A stretch of DNA of 64,000 nucleotides from NCBI GenBank assembly GCA_965221935.1, contig CBDCSZ010000044.1, forward strand, positions 1-64,000. The letters are read 5' to 3'. Below are positions 27,742 to 37,644 of this stretch, in pieces (the stretch's first letter is position 1; every line of letters begins with the position of its first letter). The stretch comes from JAPOXR01 sp965221935 (lineage in GTDB: Bacteria > Pseudomonadota > Alphaproteobacteria > Rhodobacterales > Rhodobacteraceae). Position numbers and translations under genes: made by a program. The notes under the pieces were generated by a model, which was not told where the DNA came from, did no database searches, and saw only the letters and a list, made by a program, of their open reading frames with translations.

Positions 27742-28824
27742 TCAGACTGCGAAGGCGCGGAGCCGCTCGCGGTCGAACTCGACGCCGTGCCCGTGGCGGT
27801 CCGGGGCCACGGCTTTGCCGTCGCGCCTTTCGAGCGGGTGGACGATGAACTGCTCCAGGCCGAACCCGTGGATCTCGAGGTACGACGCGTTCGGCGCCGC
27901 GGCGAGCACGTGCACGTGGAGATCGTGTACGCCGTGCGAGGTCACCGGCAGGCCGTGCGCCTCGGCCAGCGCCGCCACCTTGCGCCAGACCGTGATGCCG
28001 CCGCACGTAGCGAGGTCGGGTTCCGGGAAGTCGGCGCCGCCCGCCGCCAGCAGGGCCTGGAACTCGGCCAGCGTGTGCAGGTTCTCCCCGGCCGCGATGG
28101 GAATCCCGACGTCGCGCACGCGCCGGTGTGCGGGAAAGTCGTCGGGGGCCACGGGCTCCTCCAGCCACACCAGACCGAACGGCCGGAGCAGTCGCGCCGC
28201 GTTCACGGCCGCGCCGGGCCGCCAGCCCATGTTGGCGTCGACCATCAGCGGGAAGCCGTCGCCCAGCAATTTCCGCATGGCGCCCACGCGCTCGACGTCC
28301 TCGTGCACGTCCGCCCGGCCCACCTTCATCTTGATCGCCCGGAACCCGTTCTCGACCCGCCGCTCGGTGCGGGCCAGCAGGTCCTCGATGGGGTCCTCCA
28401 GGTCGATCCCGCCCGCGTAGCAGGCGACCTCGGGATCGTGGCCGCCGAGCAGGCGCCACAGCGGCAGGCCGGCGCGGCGGGCCTTCAGGTCCCACAACGC
28501 GACGTCGACGGCCGCCTGGGCGAAGCTCACCGGGCCGCCCCGGCCGATGTAGTGCACCGCGTGCCAGAGGCGCTGCCACAGGGCCTCGATCCGCCCGGCA
28601 TCGGCGCCGATGAGCAGCGGTCTGAAGTCGTCCTCGATCAGGCTGCGCACGGCGCCGCCCGCCCGGCCGGCCGTGTAGGTGTAGCCGGTCCCGGTCGCGC
28701 CGTCCTCGGTGCGGATGTCGACGACGATCACCTCGAAGGCGCTCATCGCGCCGTGGGTGGCGTCGGTGAGCGGGGGGTCAAGGGGCAGCCGGTACTGGCT
28801 GACGTCGAGGGCGGCGATCATCAT
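27742..28824 (-). CDS. Enolase-superfamily enzyme (mandelate racemase/muconate lactonizing type)
   Basis: A 360-residue TIM-barrel enzyme. The KxK base motif is AIKMKVGR (about residue 160). The three metal ligands are in MVDANMGW (Asp), WLEEPVAPDD (Glu) and AAGENLHT (Glu). A His-rich SHGVHDLHVH follows near residue 305. These enzymes abstract a proton alpha to a carboxylate in sugar-acid dehydratases or racemases. The presence of KxK with a late His fits the mandelate racemase subgroup; the substrate is not known. Third codon positions are almost all G or C, unlike the ABC genes beside it, suggesting transfer. The gene is transcribed toward the truncated MFS gene. Confidence 0.85.
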   Translation of the reverse strand: MMIAALDVSQYRLPLDPPLTDATHGAMSAFEVIVVDIRTEDGATGTGYTYTAGRAGGAVRSLIEDDFRPLLIGADAGRIEALWQRLWHAVHYIGRGGPVSFAQAAVDVALWDLKARRAGLPLWRLLGGHDPEVACYAGGIDLEDPIEDLLARTERRVENGFRAIKMKVGRADVHEDVERVGAMRKLLGDGFPLMVDANMGWRPGAAVNAARLLRPFGLVWLEEPVAPDDFPAHRRVRDVGIPIAAGENLHTLAEFQALLAAGGADFPEPDLATCGGITVWRKVAALAEAHGLPVTSHGVHDLHVHVLAAAPNASYLEIHGFGLEQFIVHPLERRDGKAVAPDRHGHGVEFDRERLRAFAV

Positions 28825-28924
28825 GGTCTGGGTTCCTCGTGGTCAGGGGGGTGATGGCCTGACGTGGACCGGAGCGCCCGGTCCAAGAGTGACATGGCGC
28901 CGTGTGCCAGCGCGGCGCTCCCGG

Positions 28925-29069
28925 TCGTCAGGCACGGCCTTTTGGGTTCAGCCGGAGTGCTTCGTGAATCCGGCGCTGTGAGACGAATTGGCGCCTACGA
29001 GTCAGATTCTCGATCATATCTCACCAGCAGCTGCACGCACAAAAACACCGCCGAAGCACCGAAGATCAA
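28925..29069. repeat. Direct repeat, right copy
   Basis: Counterpart of 27098-27242. This copy overlaps the 3' end of the small membrane ORF at 28995-29204, where it is in its natural coding context. The left copy therefore probably came from a paralogue or earlier duplicate of that small gene. Confidence 0.8.
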
Positions 29070-29204
29070 GGTCCAGAACACGGAGCCCAGCAGGAACTCC
29101 ACAAAGACCCAGCATGTGCAAACGACCACAATGACCACGCGCAGCCACAAGGGCCGAAGCACCGGGGATCGCAAATCCCAAAAATTTTTTCGGTTTTTGC
29201 TCAC
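28995..29204 (-). CDS. Small single-pass or two-pass membrane protein coupled to the ABC transporter
   Basis: A 69-residue protein: basic N-terminus (SKNRKNFWDLR), then hydrophobic stretch VVIVVVCTCWVFVEFLLG, then FWTLIFGASAVFLCVQLL, ending in a charged RYDRESDS. The GTG start overlaps the stop of the ABC ATPase gene (GTGA), so it is translationally coupled and belongs to the operon. No family is recognised. The membrane character and the coupling suggest an accessory subunit of the transporter. A homologous C-terminus is found again in the left direct repeat. Confidence 0.65.
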   Translation of the reverse strand: MSKNRKNFWDLRSPVLRPLWLRVVIVVVCTCWVFVEFLLGSVFWTLIFGASAVFLCVQLLVRYDRESDS

Positions 29205-29974
29205 GCGGCGTCAGCGTATTCTTCGCCTGTCCGGGCGCCGGTGATGTAGGCGACAACGTCCTCGGGGCTGGTCGAATGCCGGTCTAGGTTGGCGACGACC
29301 CGGCCCCGCCGGAAGACCACGATCCGGTCAACAAGATCAAAAACCTGCCGCATGTTGTGGCTGATGAGGATCAGCGGTTCGCCCTGTTCCTTCAGGTTGC
29401 GAATAATGTTTTCGACCTGCGCGGTCTCCTGCACGCCAAGCGCCGCCGTCGGCTCGTCCATGATCGTCAGTTTCGAGTGAAATGTGGCAGTGCGGGTGAT
29501 GGCCACGCATTGCCTTTGACCGCCTGACATGTTCCGAATGGTGTTGCGGATATTGGGTATTTTGACCGCGGTCCTTTCCAGCCCCTCAAGCGTCGCGTTC
29601 CGCATGGCTCCGTATTTCAGCAGCCTGAACGGGCCGAGAAAGTCCAGCGTGGTGGTCTCGCGTCCCATAAAGATATTGTCGGGAACGTCCAAGTCATCGG
29701 CCAGTGCAAGTGTTTGAAACACCGTCTCAATTCCAGCCTCGCGGGCCTCAAGCGGCCCGGCGAATTCCACCGGTTCGCCGTCAAAGATGATGTCGCCCCG
29801 GGTGCGCTGCTCCACCGCAGTGATCTGGCGGACGAAGGTCGATTTTCCGGCGCCATTGTCACCCATGATGGCGACATGCTCGTCTTTGCGCAGTTTAAAG
29901 TTGGCCCCTTCCAGAGCGTGAACGCCGCCGTAGTATTTTGTCAAATCGCGGGTTTCGAGAATCAGTTCGCTCAT
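29201..29974 (-). CDS. Sugar ABC transporter ATP-binding protein (FrcA-like)
   Basis: A 257-residue single-domain ATPase. Walker A is GDNGAGKSTFVRQ (about residue 38), the signature motif is MSGGQRQCVAI (the usual Gln-Arg core present), Walker B is LTIMDEPTAALG, and the switch His is in LILISHNMRQV. Most CUT2-type sugar importers have a double-length ATPase of about 500 residues; the single-domain form is like FrcA of rhizobia and would act as a homodimer. It lies 12 bp after the permease gene. Confidence 0.92.
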   Translation of the reverse strand: MSELILETRDLTKYYGGVHALEGANFKLRKDEHVAIMGDNGAGKSTFVRQITAVEQRTRGDIIFDGEPVEFAGPLEAREAGIETVFQTLALADDLDVPDNIFMGRETTTLDFLGPFRLLKYGAMRNATLEGLERTAVKIPNIRNTIRNMSGGQRQCVAITRTATFHSKLTIMDEPTAALGVQETAQVENIIRNLKEQGEPLILISHNMRQVFDLVDRIVVFRRGRVVANLDRHSTSPEDVVAYITGARTGEEYADAA

Positions 29975-29986
29975 TTCTCGTCTCCT

Positions 29987-31084
29987 TCAGGACCGCGCTG
30001 CCGCGCGGCGCTGCCTCCACTGGTCGAGCACGACGGCGGCGATTATGATCACCCCTTTCACCATTTCCTGATAAAACGCGTCCAGCCGCAGATAGGTGAA
30101 TCCCGAGATAATCACGCCGAATATGAGAGCGCCCAGCACCGTTCCCACGACCGACCCGCGGCCGCCGGAAAGCGACACTCCGCCGATCACCGTCATGGCG
30201 ATTGCGTCAAGTTCATACACCAATCCCATTCCGGCCTGTGCCGTGAGGTTTTTCGAACTGAGCACAAGGGCCGACACTCCGGCCAGCATTCCGGCAATCG
30301 CGTAGATCAGCACTTTATGCCGGTTGACGCTGATGCCGCTCATCCGCGCCGCCTCCTCGTTGGAGCCGATCGCGTATGTGTGCTTGCCATAGACTGTATA
30401 TTTCAAAATGAAATGAAACAGGGTTGCCAGACTCACGAAGATCACAACCGGCATCCAGCCGCCCAAACCGTTTCCGATTTGTCCGAATGACTCGGTGGGA
30501 AACGAGATCGGGGCGCCCTTCGACCACCACTTGGAAATGCCCCTTGCGGTGACCATCATGCCCAGCGTCGCAATAAACGGTGGAATCCTAGTGTAGGCGA
30601 TTAGGAATCCGTTGGTTGTGCCGGCAACAGCCCCGCAGGCGAGCGCCACCATTATCGGCACAATTACCGGCAGATCCATTGCCCAAGGCCCGAAAATCGC
30701 CTTCGGATTTGGCTGTCCGTTGACCAGCTCAGTCTGTGCGAAACTCATTGAGATCATCACAGACGCGCCAACGATAGAGCCCGGTGAGAGATCGATCCCG
30801 CCGGAAATGATGACTTGAGTCGATCCGATCGCGATGATCCCGACAATTGACACCTGCAGGATGATAATCTTGATGCGCGCCATGTTCAGGATTGTGCCAT
30901 CCCGCTTGGTGTTGAAATCAAAAAGCAGGCTTTGGTTGTTCATGTACGGCAGAAGCTGGCCCAGCAGCTCAAAAATTCCGATCAAAAGGAGCAGAGCAAT
31001 GAAAACATTGAACTCGTTCGGCCAGGACATTCTCGTCCTGTCAAACTTCAGGCCGCCAGTCCCGTACACGTTCCGGTCTGCCAT
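29987..31084 (-). CDS. Sugar ABC transporter permease (CUT2/BPD_transp_2, FrcC-like)
   Basis: A 365-residue inner membrane protein with about 8-10 hydrophobic segments, starting with FNVFIALLLLIGIFELLGQL. It contains the CUT2 landmarks ISGGIDLSPGSIVG, IATLGMMVTARG, NEEAARMSGI (the EAA-like loop) and VIGGVSLSGGRGSVVGTVLG. The ATG at 31084 (MADRNVYG) is preferred to an in-frame start 60 bp upstream because GGGGAAAG precedes it. It lies between the binding protein and ATPase genes, all on the minus strand. Confidence 0.92.
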   Translation of the reverse strand: MADRNVYGTGGLKFDRTRMSWPNEFNVFIALLLLIGIFELLGQLLPYMNNQSLLFDFNTKRDGTILNMARIKIIILQVSIVGIIAIGSTQVIISGGIDLSPGSIVGASVMISMSFAQTELVNGQPNPKAIFGPWAMDLPVIVPIMVALACGAVAGTTNGFLIAYTRIPPFIATLGMMVTARGISKWWSKGAPISFPTESFGQIGNGLGGWMPVVIFVSLATLFHFILKYTVYGKHTYAIGSNEEAARMSGISVNRHKVLIYAIAGMLAGVSALVLSSKNLTAQAGMGLVYELDAIAMTVIGGVSLSGGRGSVVGTVLGALIFGVIISGFTYLRLDAFYQEMVKGVIIIAAVVLDQWRQRRAAARS

Positions 31085-31159
31085 TTCTTTCCCCTGCTGA
31101 ACGATCCCCGGTGAAAGTGCCCGGCGCTGGTTACCGCCGGGCACTTGGAGTTGGCTGAC

Positions 31160-32101
31160 TCAGTTCTCGCCCATGAACAAATGCATGTTCTCAGGTGTCA
31201 CCAGCTTGAACGGGATGGTGATCAGACGCGGAACGTCCTCGCCGCGCGCCAGCGCCAGCGCAGTCTCAAGACCGCCGATTCCCTGCCCGGGGGCATCCTG
31301 AAACACTGTGATGTCCAAATCGCCCGCCTGCATCGCCTGCAGGGCATCCTGACTGGCATCGATGCCGGCGACAATCACGTCGTCCATATCAATGCCGGCA
31401 GCCTTCATCGCATGGATTGCACCAATTGCCATTTCGTCATTGTTGGCAATGACTGCGTCGAAATCTTCACCCGTGCTGAGCCAGTTGGTCATCAGGTCGT
31501 TTGCCTGATCCCGATAGAAGTTTCCGACCTGGAGATCGATTTCGGTCATGAAGCTGCACATGTCCATTGCCACCACATCGCGGATGTCTTTGGTCCGCTG
31601 GATGCCTGCGGGGTGCTGCAGCTGACCCTGAAGGATGTAGTACCTGCCTTCGGCGCCGGATGCGCGCAGCTGTTGACAGACCGCAAAAGTTTCAAGAGTC
31701 CCGGATTCGGTTTCATCCGAAGCGACAACTGCCTGGTCGTCCGGCAGCGTGTCGAGATTGATCGGGTACCGGTTGACGTAAACCAATGGAATGCCGGCCG
31801 CTGAGGCGGCGTCGGTCATCGCCTGAGAGCCCGAGGCATCATGCGGTATGATCATTATTGCGTCAACTCCGGACGCAATGAAGTTGTTGATTTGGTCAAG
31901 CTGCCGGGCAGCGTCGCTCTGACCGTCTTCAATGATCAGGTCAACGCCGATGCTTTCCGCATGCTCCGCCGCGGCCAGGCGCAGGACGGTGAGCCAGTTG
32001 TCGTTAAACTCCGACATTGCAAAACCAACGGTCTGCCCCATCGCGGCAGTCGACAGCAGCGAAGCAGCGCTCGCAGCGATGATTGATTTTCTGAATTTCA
32101 T
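31160..32101 (-). CDS. Periplasmic sugar-binding protein of the ABC transporter
   Basis: A 313-residue Peripla_BP_4-type binding protein. The signal peptide is MKFRKSIIAASAASLLSTAA with cleavage after AMG. The ligand-binding part has FNDNWLTVLRLAAAEHAE, QLDQINNFIASGVDAIMIIP and FDAVIANNDEMAIGAIHAM. The start at 32101 fits the signal peptide and a GGAG ribosome site. Overall layout is that of ribose, fructose or inositol binding proteins; I cannot choose a ligand. It heads the operon: binding protein, permease, ATPase, small membrane ORF. Confidence 0.92.
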   Translation of the reverse strand: MKFRKSIIAASAASLLSTAAMGQTVGFAMSEFNDNWLTVLRLAAAEHAESIGVDLIIEDGQSDAARQLDQINNFIASGVDAIMIIPHDASGSQAMTDAASAAGIPLVYVNRYPINLDTLPDDQAVVASDETESGTLETFAVCQQLRASGAEGRYYILQGQLQHPAGIQRTKDIRDVVAMDMCSFMTEIDLQVGNFYRDQANDLMTNWLSTGEDFDAVIANNDEMAIGAIHAMKAAGIDMDDVIVAGIDASQDALQAMQAGDLDITVFQDAPGQGIGGLETALALARGEDVPRLITIPFKLVTPENMHLFMGEN

Positions 32102-33117
32102 GGTTTTCTCCATCTGTCTTAGTGTCCGGCACACTCTCTTTTTTTGCCGGAAATGCCTTGGACAATGAACTCCAAGGCGCCTTCACCGCACCTGCTGTTC
32201 TGTACAGATTCACAGCCAGGAACCGGGTGAATTTCGGTGAAGCGCGCGTCCTGAACCGGGTCGCGCAATGCATAAGATGTGCCCGAATGCGGCCGCATCG
32301 ATAACTGTCGGACATTCCGGACGCGTGCGGCGCAGCCGCCCGGCCAGTTTCCGCAGCCAGATCCTTTTCTTCAGTGGAATTTGTGGATTGCCAAAAAGGG
32401 CGGTTCGGCCTTGACCCCGGCGCCGAAATTCTGCCGCAGGCGCAACTGTGCCGCGGGTCTGCGCGAAGGATTTCTGTCCTTGATGCGCAGCCCGGCGCTT
32501 CCTTTGGTCTGATTCGCAGCGCAAGCGCGCGATTAACAGCAGGAGGCAAAATCAGCCCACTCCCAAAACTCCACGGAAAATGCCAGGCTCACAATTCGAG
32601 CGGCGCCCACGTTAGTCTCTGACCTTCTAATGGTCAATTTTGCACCTGCCCGCCAAAATTGAGAGGCGCGTTTCTTCCTCTGATTCACAGCGCGCCGCGA
32701 TTCTCGGCGGGGCGGCCACATCAAGGGCTGCGTGCTGACTGTGACGGTCACAGACTTCAACCGGCTGTCGGTCAAGGGATGGCCCGCGAGCGGTGGCTTG
32801 GCATACCCGCCGCCATTGCGGACAGACGATAAGGGCTGTTTCAACTCTGCCGGCATCGAGACGCGGCCCGCAGTTCGAGAAACGCGGCGGCGTCCGAGCT
32901 GCGCAGCCGAGCGGGGCGCGTCCGCAGATCCGGTGGCCGCCGCGAATCGCATGCCGCTTCCGGAAACTTAAACTTGACGGAACCGTTCATCTTCGTCATC
33001 ACCGCATCATCCCGGCTGTCGCACTCCAAAAAGGGGCGGGCTGGGTATATACCGCTGTTTCACTACCACTAACCAGACAATTCAGCTTTTTACCGCTCAT
33101 TATGGGAGTGCGACTCA
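32102..33117. other. Intergenic stretch upstream of the sugar transporter operon and the PQQ dehydrogenase
   Basis: About 1 kb between divergent transcription units. Open frames on both strands overlap each other without recognisable similarity or ribosome sites. The promoters of both units should lie here, but none stands out by eye. Confidence 0.5.
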
Positions 33118-35241
33118 TTGGCCGCACATGACACTTTTCCGCCGATTTTCCTGGACAGCGCCCTCCTTTCGGTCTGCCGGCTTCATGCCGCTTCCGGAGC
33201 GTCGCCGACGGCCACGCATCATCCGGAGAGTCGCGCCGGCACAATTGGCTGCGCGAGAGCGTTTAGCCTTGCCGCCAAGCTGACCGCCCGAACATGTTGC
33301 ATTGCGGCGGCCACGCTGTTGTCGTCCATTCCCGCCGCCGCCCGGGAACCAGGCGCCATGATTGAATGGCTTCATGTCGGCGCCTAGCCGGAGCAGACTA
33401 AGTATTCGGCGGCCGACAGCATCACGACTGCCAATGTCCACGAACTGGAGATCGCATGGCAGTGGGAACCAAACGAGTCTCCGTTCGACGAGTTCGTTAC
33501 GTTTCCCGGTCAGTTTCAAGCTACCCCGATCATGGTTGACAACATCCTGTACCTCTCGACCATGTACACGCGCATCGCAGCGCTTGACGCGGAATCGGGA
33601 ATTGAGCTGTGGACGTTCGATCCCAAGGCCTACGAGGGCGGCGCAAAGGGAGCCTCGCCCAGTGGTTTCAAACACCGAGGCATCGCATATTGGCGCGACG
33701 GGGACGAAACCCGCATCTTCCTCAACAGCCGCGACCGGTTATACGCGATCGATGCCTCGACCGGTGAGTTGGACCCAGGATTTGGCGCCGGCGGCAGTGT
33801 CCTGCTGACGGAGGGCCGTGGCCGCGAGGTCACACGTCAAGAGTTCGACCAGACTTCGCCGCCGGTGGTCTTCGAGGACATGGTGATCGTGGGAATTCGG
33901 GTGCCCGACCGGGTCCAGCGCAAGTTCGACCCGCCGGGAACCGTGCAGGCGTTCGATGCGCGAATGGGCGAGCGTCTTTGGGTGTTCTTCACTGTTCCAC
34001 AGTCGAATGACGACTACGGCGCGGACACCAGGGAAGGCGAATCATGGCGCTTCACCGGCCATGCCAATGTGTGGGGGCTGATGTCGCTCGATGCCGGGCG
34101 CGGGCTTCTTTACATGCCGACAAGCACGCCGAGCAGTGACTATTGGGGCGGTCGCCGCATCGGTGTGAACCTCTTTGCCGAGTCGCTGGTGTGTTTGGAC
34201 GCCCGCACCGGCAAGCGCCGATGGCACTTCCAAACCGTGCACCACGGGCTGTGGGACTACGATCTGTCCGCGGCGCCAAACCTTGTCACCATTACGGTTG
34301 ACGGGCGCGAGATCGATGCGGTGGCACAGGTTTCCAAGCAGGGTTTCACCTACGTGTTCGACCGCGTCACCGGCGAACCGGTCTGGCCGATCGAGGAGCG
34401 TGCCGTTGACACGGAAACAGATGTGCCCGGCGAAGTGCCTTTTCCGACCCAGCCCTTCCCGACCCGGCCGCCGCCATTCAGCGGCCAGGGGGTTTCGCTG
34501 GAGGATGCGAACGATCTGACGCCGGAGATCTATGCCTTGGCAAAAGCGGAAATGTAGCGATTCCGATTTGGTCCGATATTCACGCCGCCGAGCCTCCAGG
34601 AAACGCTGCAGCGTCCGGGTTCAAGCGGCGGCGCGAATTGGGGCGGAGCGGCATTTGACCCGGAAACCGGTCTGCTTGTTGTGCGAACATCGGAAGATGC
34701 TGACACGAACCAGTTATGCTCGAATGTCGGCAACGATCCCGAAGTTGATGTCGCCTACAGCAACAACTGCCCGTACGGGGCGACGCTCGTCATGTTTCGG
34801 GAAGGCGGCGGGCCGGGCGCGGCAGATACCCCGGAGAGCGAACTCGGTCCAATTCCGCTCATCAAACCGCCCTATGCGCATCTTGTGGCGATCGATCTGA
34901 ACGCCGGCGAGATCGCGTGGAAATTTCCGTTCGGCGAAGGCAGCCCTGAGCTGCGCGGGCATCCGCTGCTGAGCGGCGTGGAATTGCCCGAGCGGTTGGG
35001 CACGCGAGGCAACGCCGGCCCCTTGTTGACCGGAGGAGGCCTTGTGTTCGTTGGCGGCGGCGAACCGTACCTGTATGCGTTCGACAAAATCACAGGGGCC
35101 GAAGTCTGGCGGGGAGCGACGCCATATCGGATATACGCCAATCCGATGACCTACCATGCGCGCTCGGGCCGGCAGTTTGTGGTGGTCGCAGCAGGCGCCG
35201 GTCCGGATGCGGCGTTGGTCGCTTTTGCTCGGCCCGATTGA
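33118..35241 (+). pseudogene. PQQ-dependent dehydrogenase (quinoprotein), interrupted by two in-frame TAG codons
   Basis: One reading frame covers a complete secreted quinoprotein of about 700 residues, broken by TAG at 33385-33387 and TAG at 34555-34557. The signal peptide ends LLSSIPAAA. The mature start reads EWLHVGA, then TAG, then PEQTKYSAADSITTANV, the usual first blade of these propellers. Later blades have ELWTFDP, YAIDASTGELDPGFG, TGHANVWGLMSLD, WHFQTVHHGLWDYDL and, after the second TAG, SSGGANWGGAAFDPETGLL and LLTGGGLVFVGGGEPYLYAF. GAG-to-TAG and AAG-to-TAG single changes would explain both stops. The start codon is unclear (TTG at 33118 at the earliest). TAG is a normal stop for rph, hemW and kdsB here, so this is probably a recent pseudogene. 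Confidence 0.8.
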
Positions 35242-35397
35242 ACAAGCGTGTGCCGCCATCCTGGTTCAGGCACAGGAATTCCCCAGGATTCAACCGCGTT
35301 GCTGTCCCGCCCGGCGCCAGATTGTGACATCGGATTGACTTTGCTTTCCACACGACCCAAGGGAACTGGCCAATGACGCTATGACGGTCGGGGAAGG

Positions 35398-36963
35398 ATG
35401 CTGACAGCCTTTCGGTCGGAAAAGAGGGAGCCTTACAGCGGCGAGAAATTCTGGGCGGACCTGAAGGCCGGCACAATTGCCTTCGCGTCGGCGGTTCCGA
35501 TCTGTATGGCATTGGGCGTCGTGTCCGGGATCGGCCCGGTGGCGGGCCTTCATTGTTTCATTGTCGTTGGACTCGTTGCCGCCCTGCTCGGCGGTGCAAG
35601 GATGCTGGTCAGCGGGCCGAGTGTCGCCATGGCAGTCATTGTCGCAACGATCCTGGCCGACAATGGCGGTGATCTTGCGGAACTCGCAGTGATTGCCGTT
35701 ATGGCCGGCGGGATGCAGGCGTTGCTCGGACTCTGGGGCATCGGCCGCTACGTCGCGTTCATGCCGCATATTGTCATGGTCGGATTTTTGTCCGGAATCG
35801 GCGCCCGGATCCTGTGGACGCAGGCCACCGCAATCGTTCCCTCCGGCCTCGACGATGTCGCCATCGCCGCCACATCCCTAGCGGTCATGCTGCTATGGCC
35901 AAACAGGATTGGCAAATTCATTCCCGGACCATTTGCCGGCATCGTGTTCGGCACAATCCTTTCCATGTTTCTTCCGGGAGCCGAATTGCTCGGTGAAGTG
36001 CCGACCGGGCTGCCCGTGCCCCTGATTTCTATCCCGTCGATCGACGTTCTTGCCGGAGCCGTCGGTCCTGCCGCCGTTCTGGCCCTGATCAGCACCAGCT
36101 ACACACTCATGATCGCAGTGACCGCCGATACATTCACCGGCGGTCAGCATAATGCCAGCCGGCAGATGCTCTCCCTCGGAATCGCCAACATCACAGCGGG
36201 TGTTGTCGGCACCATGCCCGGCTCCGGCAATATCGCTACGCTGACAATCATCCGCCTTGGAGGCCGCACTGTTGTGGCAGGCATTATCACGGCTCTGCTC
36301 CTTGCCGCTTTGGTGGCATTTTTCGGCCCCTATGTTTCGTGGCTGCCTGTTGCCGCGCTTTCTGCCATCATACTGCGTGTCGCCCTGAGCCTGATCGAGT
36401 GGCGGTTCCTGTTCAAGGTCTTCACGATCAGGGCGGATTTCGCCGCGGTCATGCTTATCACCCTGGGGCTGGCGTTCATTGTCGATCCGCTCGTTGCGGT
36501 CATTGTCGGGGTGATTGCGGCCAATGCCATCAATGCGGGCCGCCGGCAGCTGCAGGAGCTGGACAGCGTGATCTCGGTTCCGCTGCTGGACAGCGTTTTC
36601 CTCGACAATGCGCCGGACGGCGATCCCTACCGGGCGCGCGCCGGTCTGCTGCAGTTCCGCGGCGCCTTCACGGTGGCGTCGTCGAGGGAGCTGATTCGCA
36701 TCATCGGGGACGATATCCGGGAGCACGAGCTCGTCATCTTCGATCTTTCGCAATTGACGCACATTGACGACAGCGCGGCGCATTTGGTGGCCCTCCTCAT
36801 CGACCGCGCCAATCAGACTAGCACCGAGATTATCGTCTGCGGAATTCCGGACCAGGTGAAAGATGTTTTTTTCGCGTTCGACGTGCTCCGCAAGGTTGCC
36901 GCCGACCGCATCGTCGACACGCGCAGCGACGCCAAGGAATTGGCGGCGCGAATTCTGACCTGA
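35398..36963 (+). CDS. SulP-family anion transporter with STAS domain
   Basis: A 521-residue inner membrane transporter. The first 400 residues carry 10-14 hydrophobic segments, starting with AGTIAFASAVPICMALGVVS. MLVSGPSVAMAVIVATILA and TGGQHNASRQMLSLGIANI match the conserved SulP regions. The C-terminal STAS domain (about 420-521) contains LVIFDLSQLTHIDDSAAHLV. Family members carry sulfate, bicarbonate or dicarboxylates; which one cannot be told here. Bicarbonate or sulfate would both be reasonable. It stands alone, 156 bp after the PQQ pseudogene. Confidence 0.9.
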   Translation: MLTAFRSEKREPYSGEKFWADLKAGTIAFASAVPICMALGVVSGIGPVAGLHCFIVVGLVAALLGGARMLVSGPSVAMAVIVATILADNGGDLAELAVIAVMAGGMQALLGLWGIGRYVAFMPHIVMVGFLSGIGARILWTQATAIVPSGLDDVAIAATSLAVMLLWPNRIGKFIPGPFAGIVFGTILSMFLPGAELLGEVPTGLPVPLISIPSIDVLAGAVGPAAVLALISTSYTLMIAVTADTFTGGQHNASRQMLSLGIANITAGVVGTMPGSGNIATLTIIRLGGRTVVAGIITALLLAALVAFFGPYVSWLPVAALSAIILRVALSLIEWRFLFKVFTIRADFAAVMLITLGLAFIVDPLVAVIVGVIAANAINAGRRQLQELDSVISVPLLDSVFLDNAPDGDPYRARAGLLQFRGAFTVASSRELIRIIGDDIREHELVIFDLSQLTHIDDSAAHLVALLIDRANQTSTEIIVCGIPDQVKDVFFAFDVLRKVAADRIVDTRSDAKELAARILT

Positions 36964-37233
36964 CCGGTTCATTGGCGCCTGCCGCCCATTGACATGCGGC
37001 CACCGCAGCATGACTTTCCCGTCACGCCCCCGCGGAATGAGTTCTCGGACCATTGCAGCGCGAGATGCCAGGCGCGGGCGCATTTTTTCGCAAAGTTGGC
37101 TTACTCCGCGGCTGGCAGGGCGAACGGCGGACATGATAGGATGAAGTTCATGTCCTGCAGCGCAAACGCTTGATGACACATCGTTCGCCAAGCCAAACCG
37201 TTTGTTGCAGCGAGACACGGATCAGAGGCCGCG

Positions 37234-37644
37234 ATGTCTGACTGCAAGGATCTGTACACGGCAATTGACGCCGATGACGTCGACCGGATCGATCGCCTGC
37301 TGGCGATGTCGCTTGGTCTCGTCAACTCCACAAGCGAAACGCCTCCTCCGATTCATTGGGCGATCTATCGGGACAAGTGCCGAGCGGCGGTGACACTCTT
37401 ATCCCATGGCGCGGATCTCGCGCTTCGGGATCAGAACCGCGGCGCGACTCCGCTCGACTATGCGGTTGTATATGCGCGCAAGGAACTGATCCCATCGTTG
37501 ATCGCGCATGGCGCAGACCTCGAAAGCGGGCTGCAGGTGGCCTTGAAGGGCGCATCAGGCGGTTTCGAGATGTACTCCGAACTGCCCGACCGCGGACAAT
37601 ATGAGGGAGTTGTCGAACTGCTTCGCCAGATGGGTCCGCCCTGA
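37234..37644 (+). CDS. Small ankyrin-repeat protein
   Basis: A 136-residue protein made of ankyrin units. The core is PPPIHWAIYRDKCRAAVTLL followed by SHGADLALRDQNRGATPLDY and a third unit ending SLIAHGADLESGL. No signal peptide or enzymatic domain is seen. Ankyrin proteins bind other proteins; the partner is unknown. The 270 bp between the SulP gene and this start show no gene. Confidence 0.78.
   Translation: MSDCKDLYTAIDADDVDRIDRLLAMSLGLVNSTSETPPPIHWAIYRDKCRAAVTLLSHGADLALRDQNRGATPLDYAVVYARKELIPSLIAHGADLESGLQVALKGASGGFEMYSELPDRGQYEGVVELLRQMGPP

Noticed and set aside
27665..28579. 304-residue minus-strand frame in the enolase gene
   Set aside because: Arg/Ala-rich alternate phase of the GC-rich enolase-superfamily gene.
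33118..35241. Genome-wide reassignment of TAG to an amino acid
   Set aside because: TAG ends rph, hemW, kdsB, the methyltransferase and the lactonase-like gene exactly where the families end, so TAG is a working stop here.
35893..37218. 441-residue minus-strand frame
   Set aside because: Antisense to the SulP transporter; no membrane or domain pattern.
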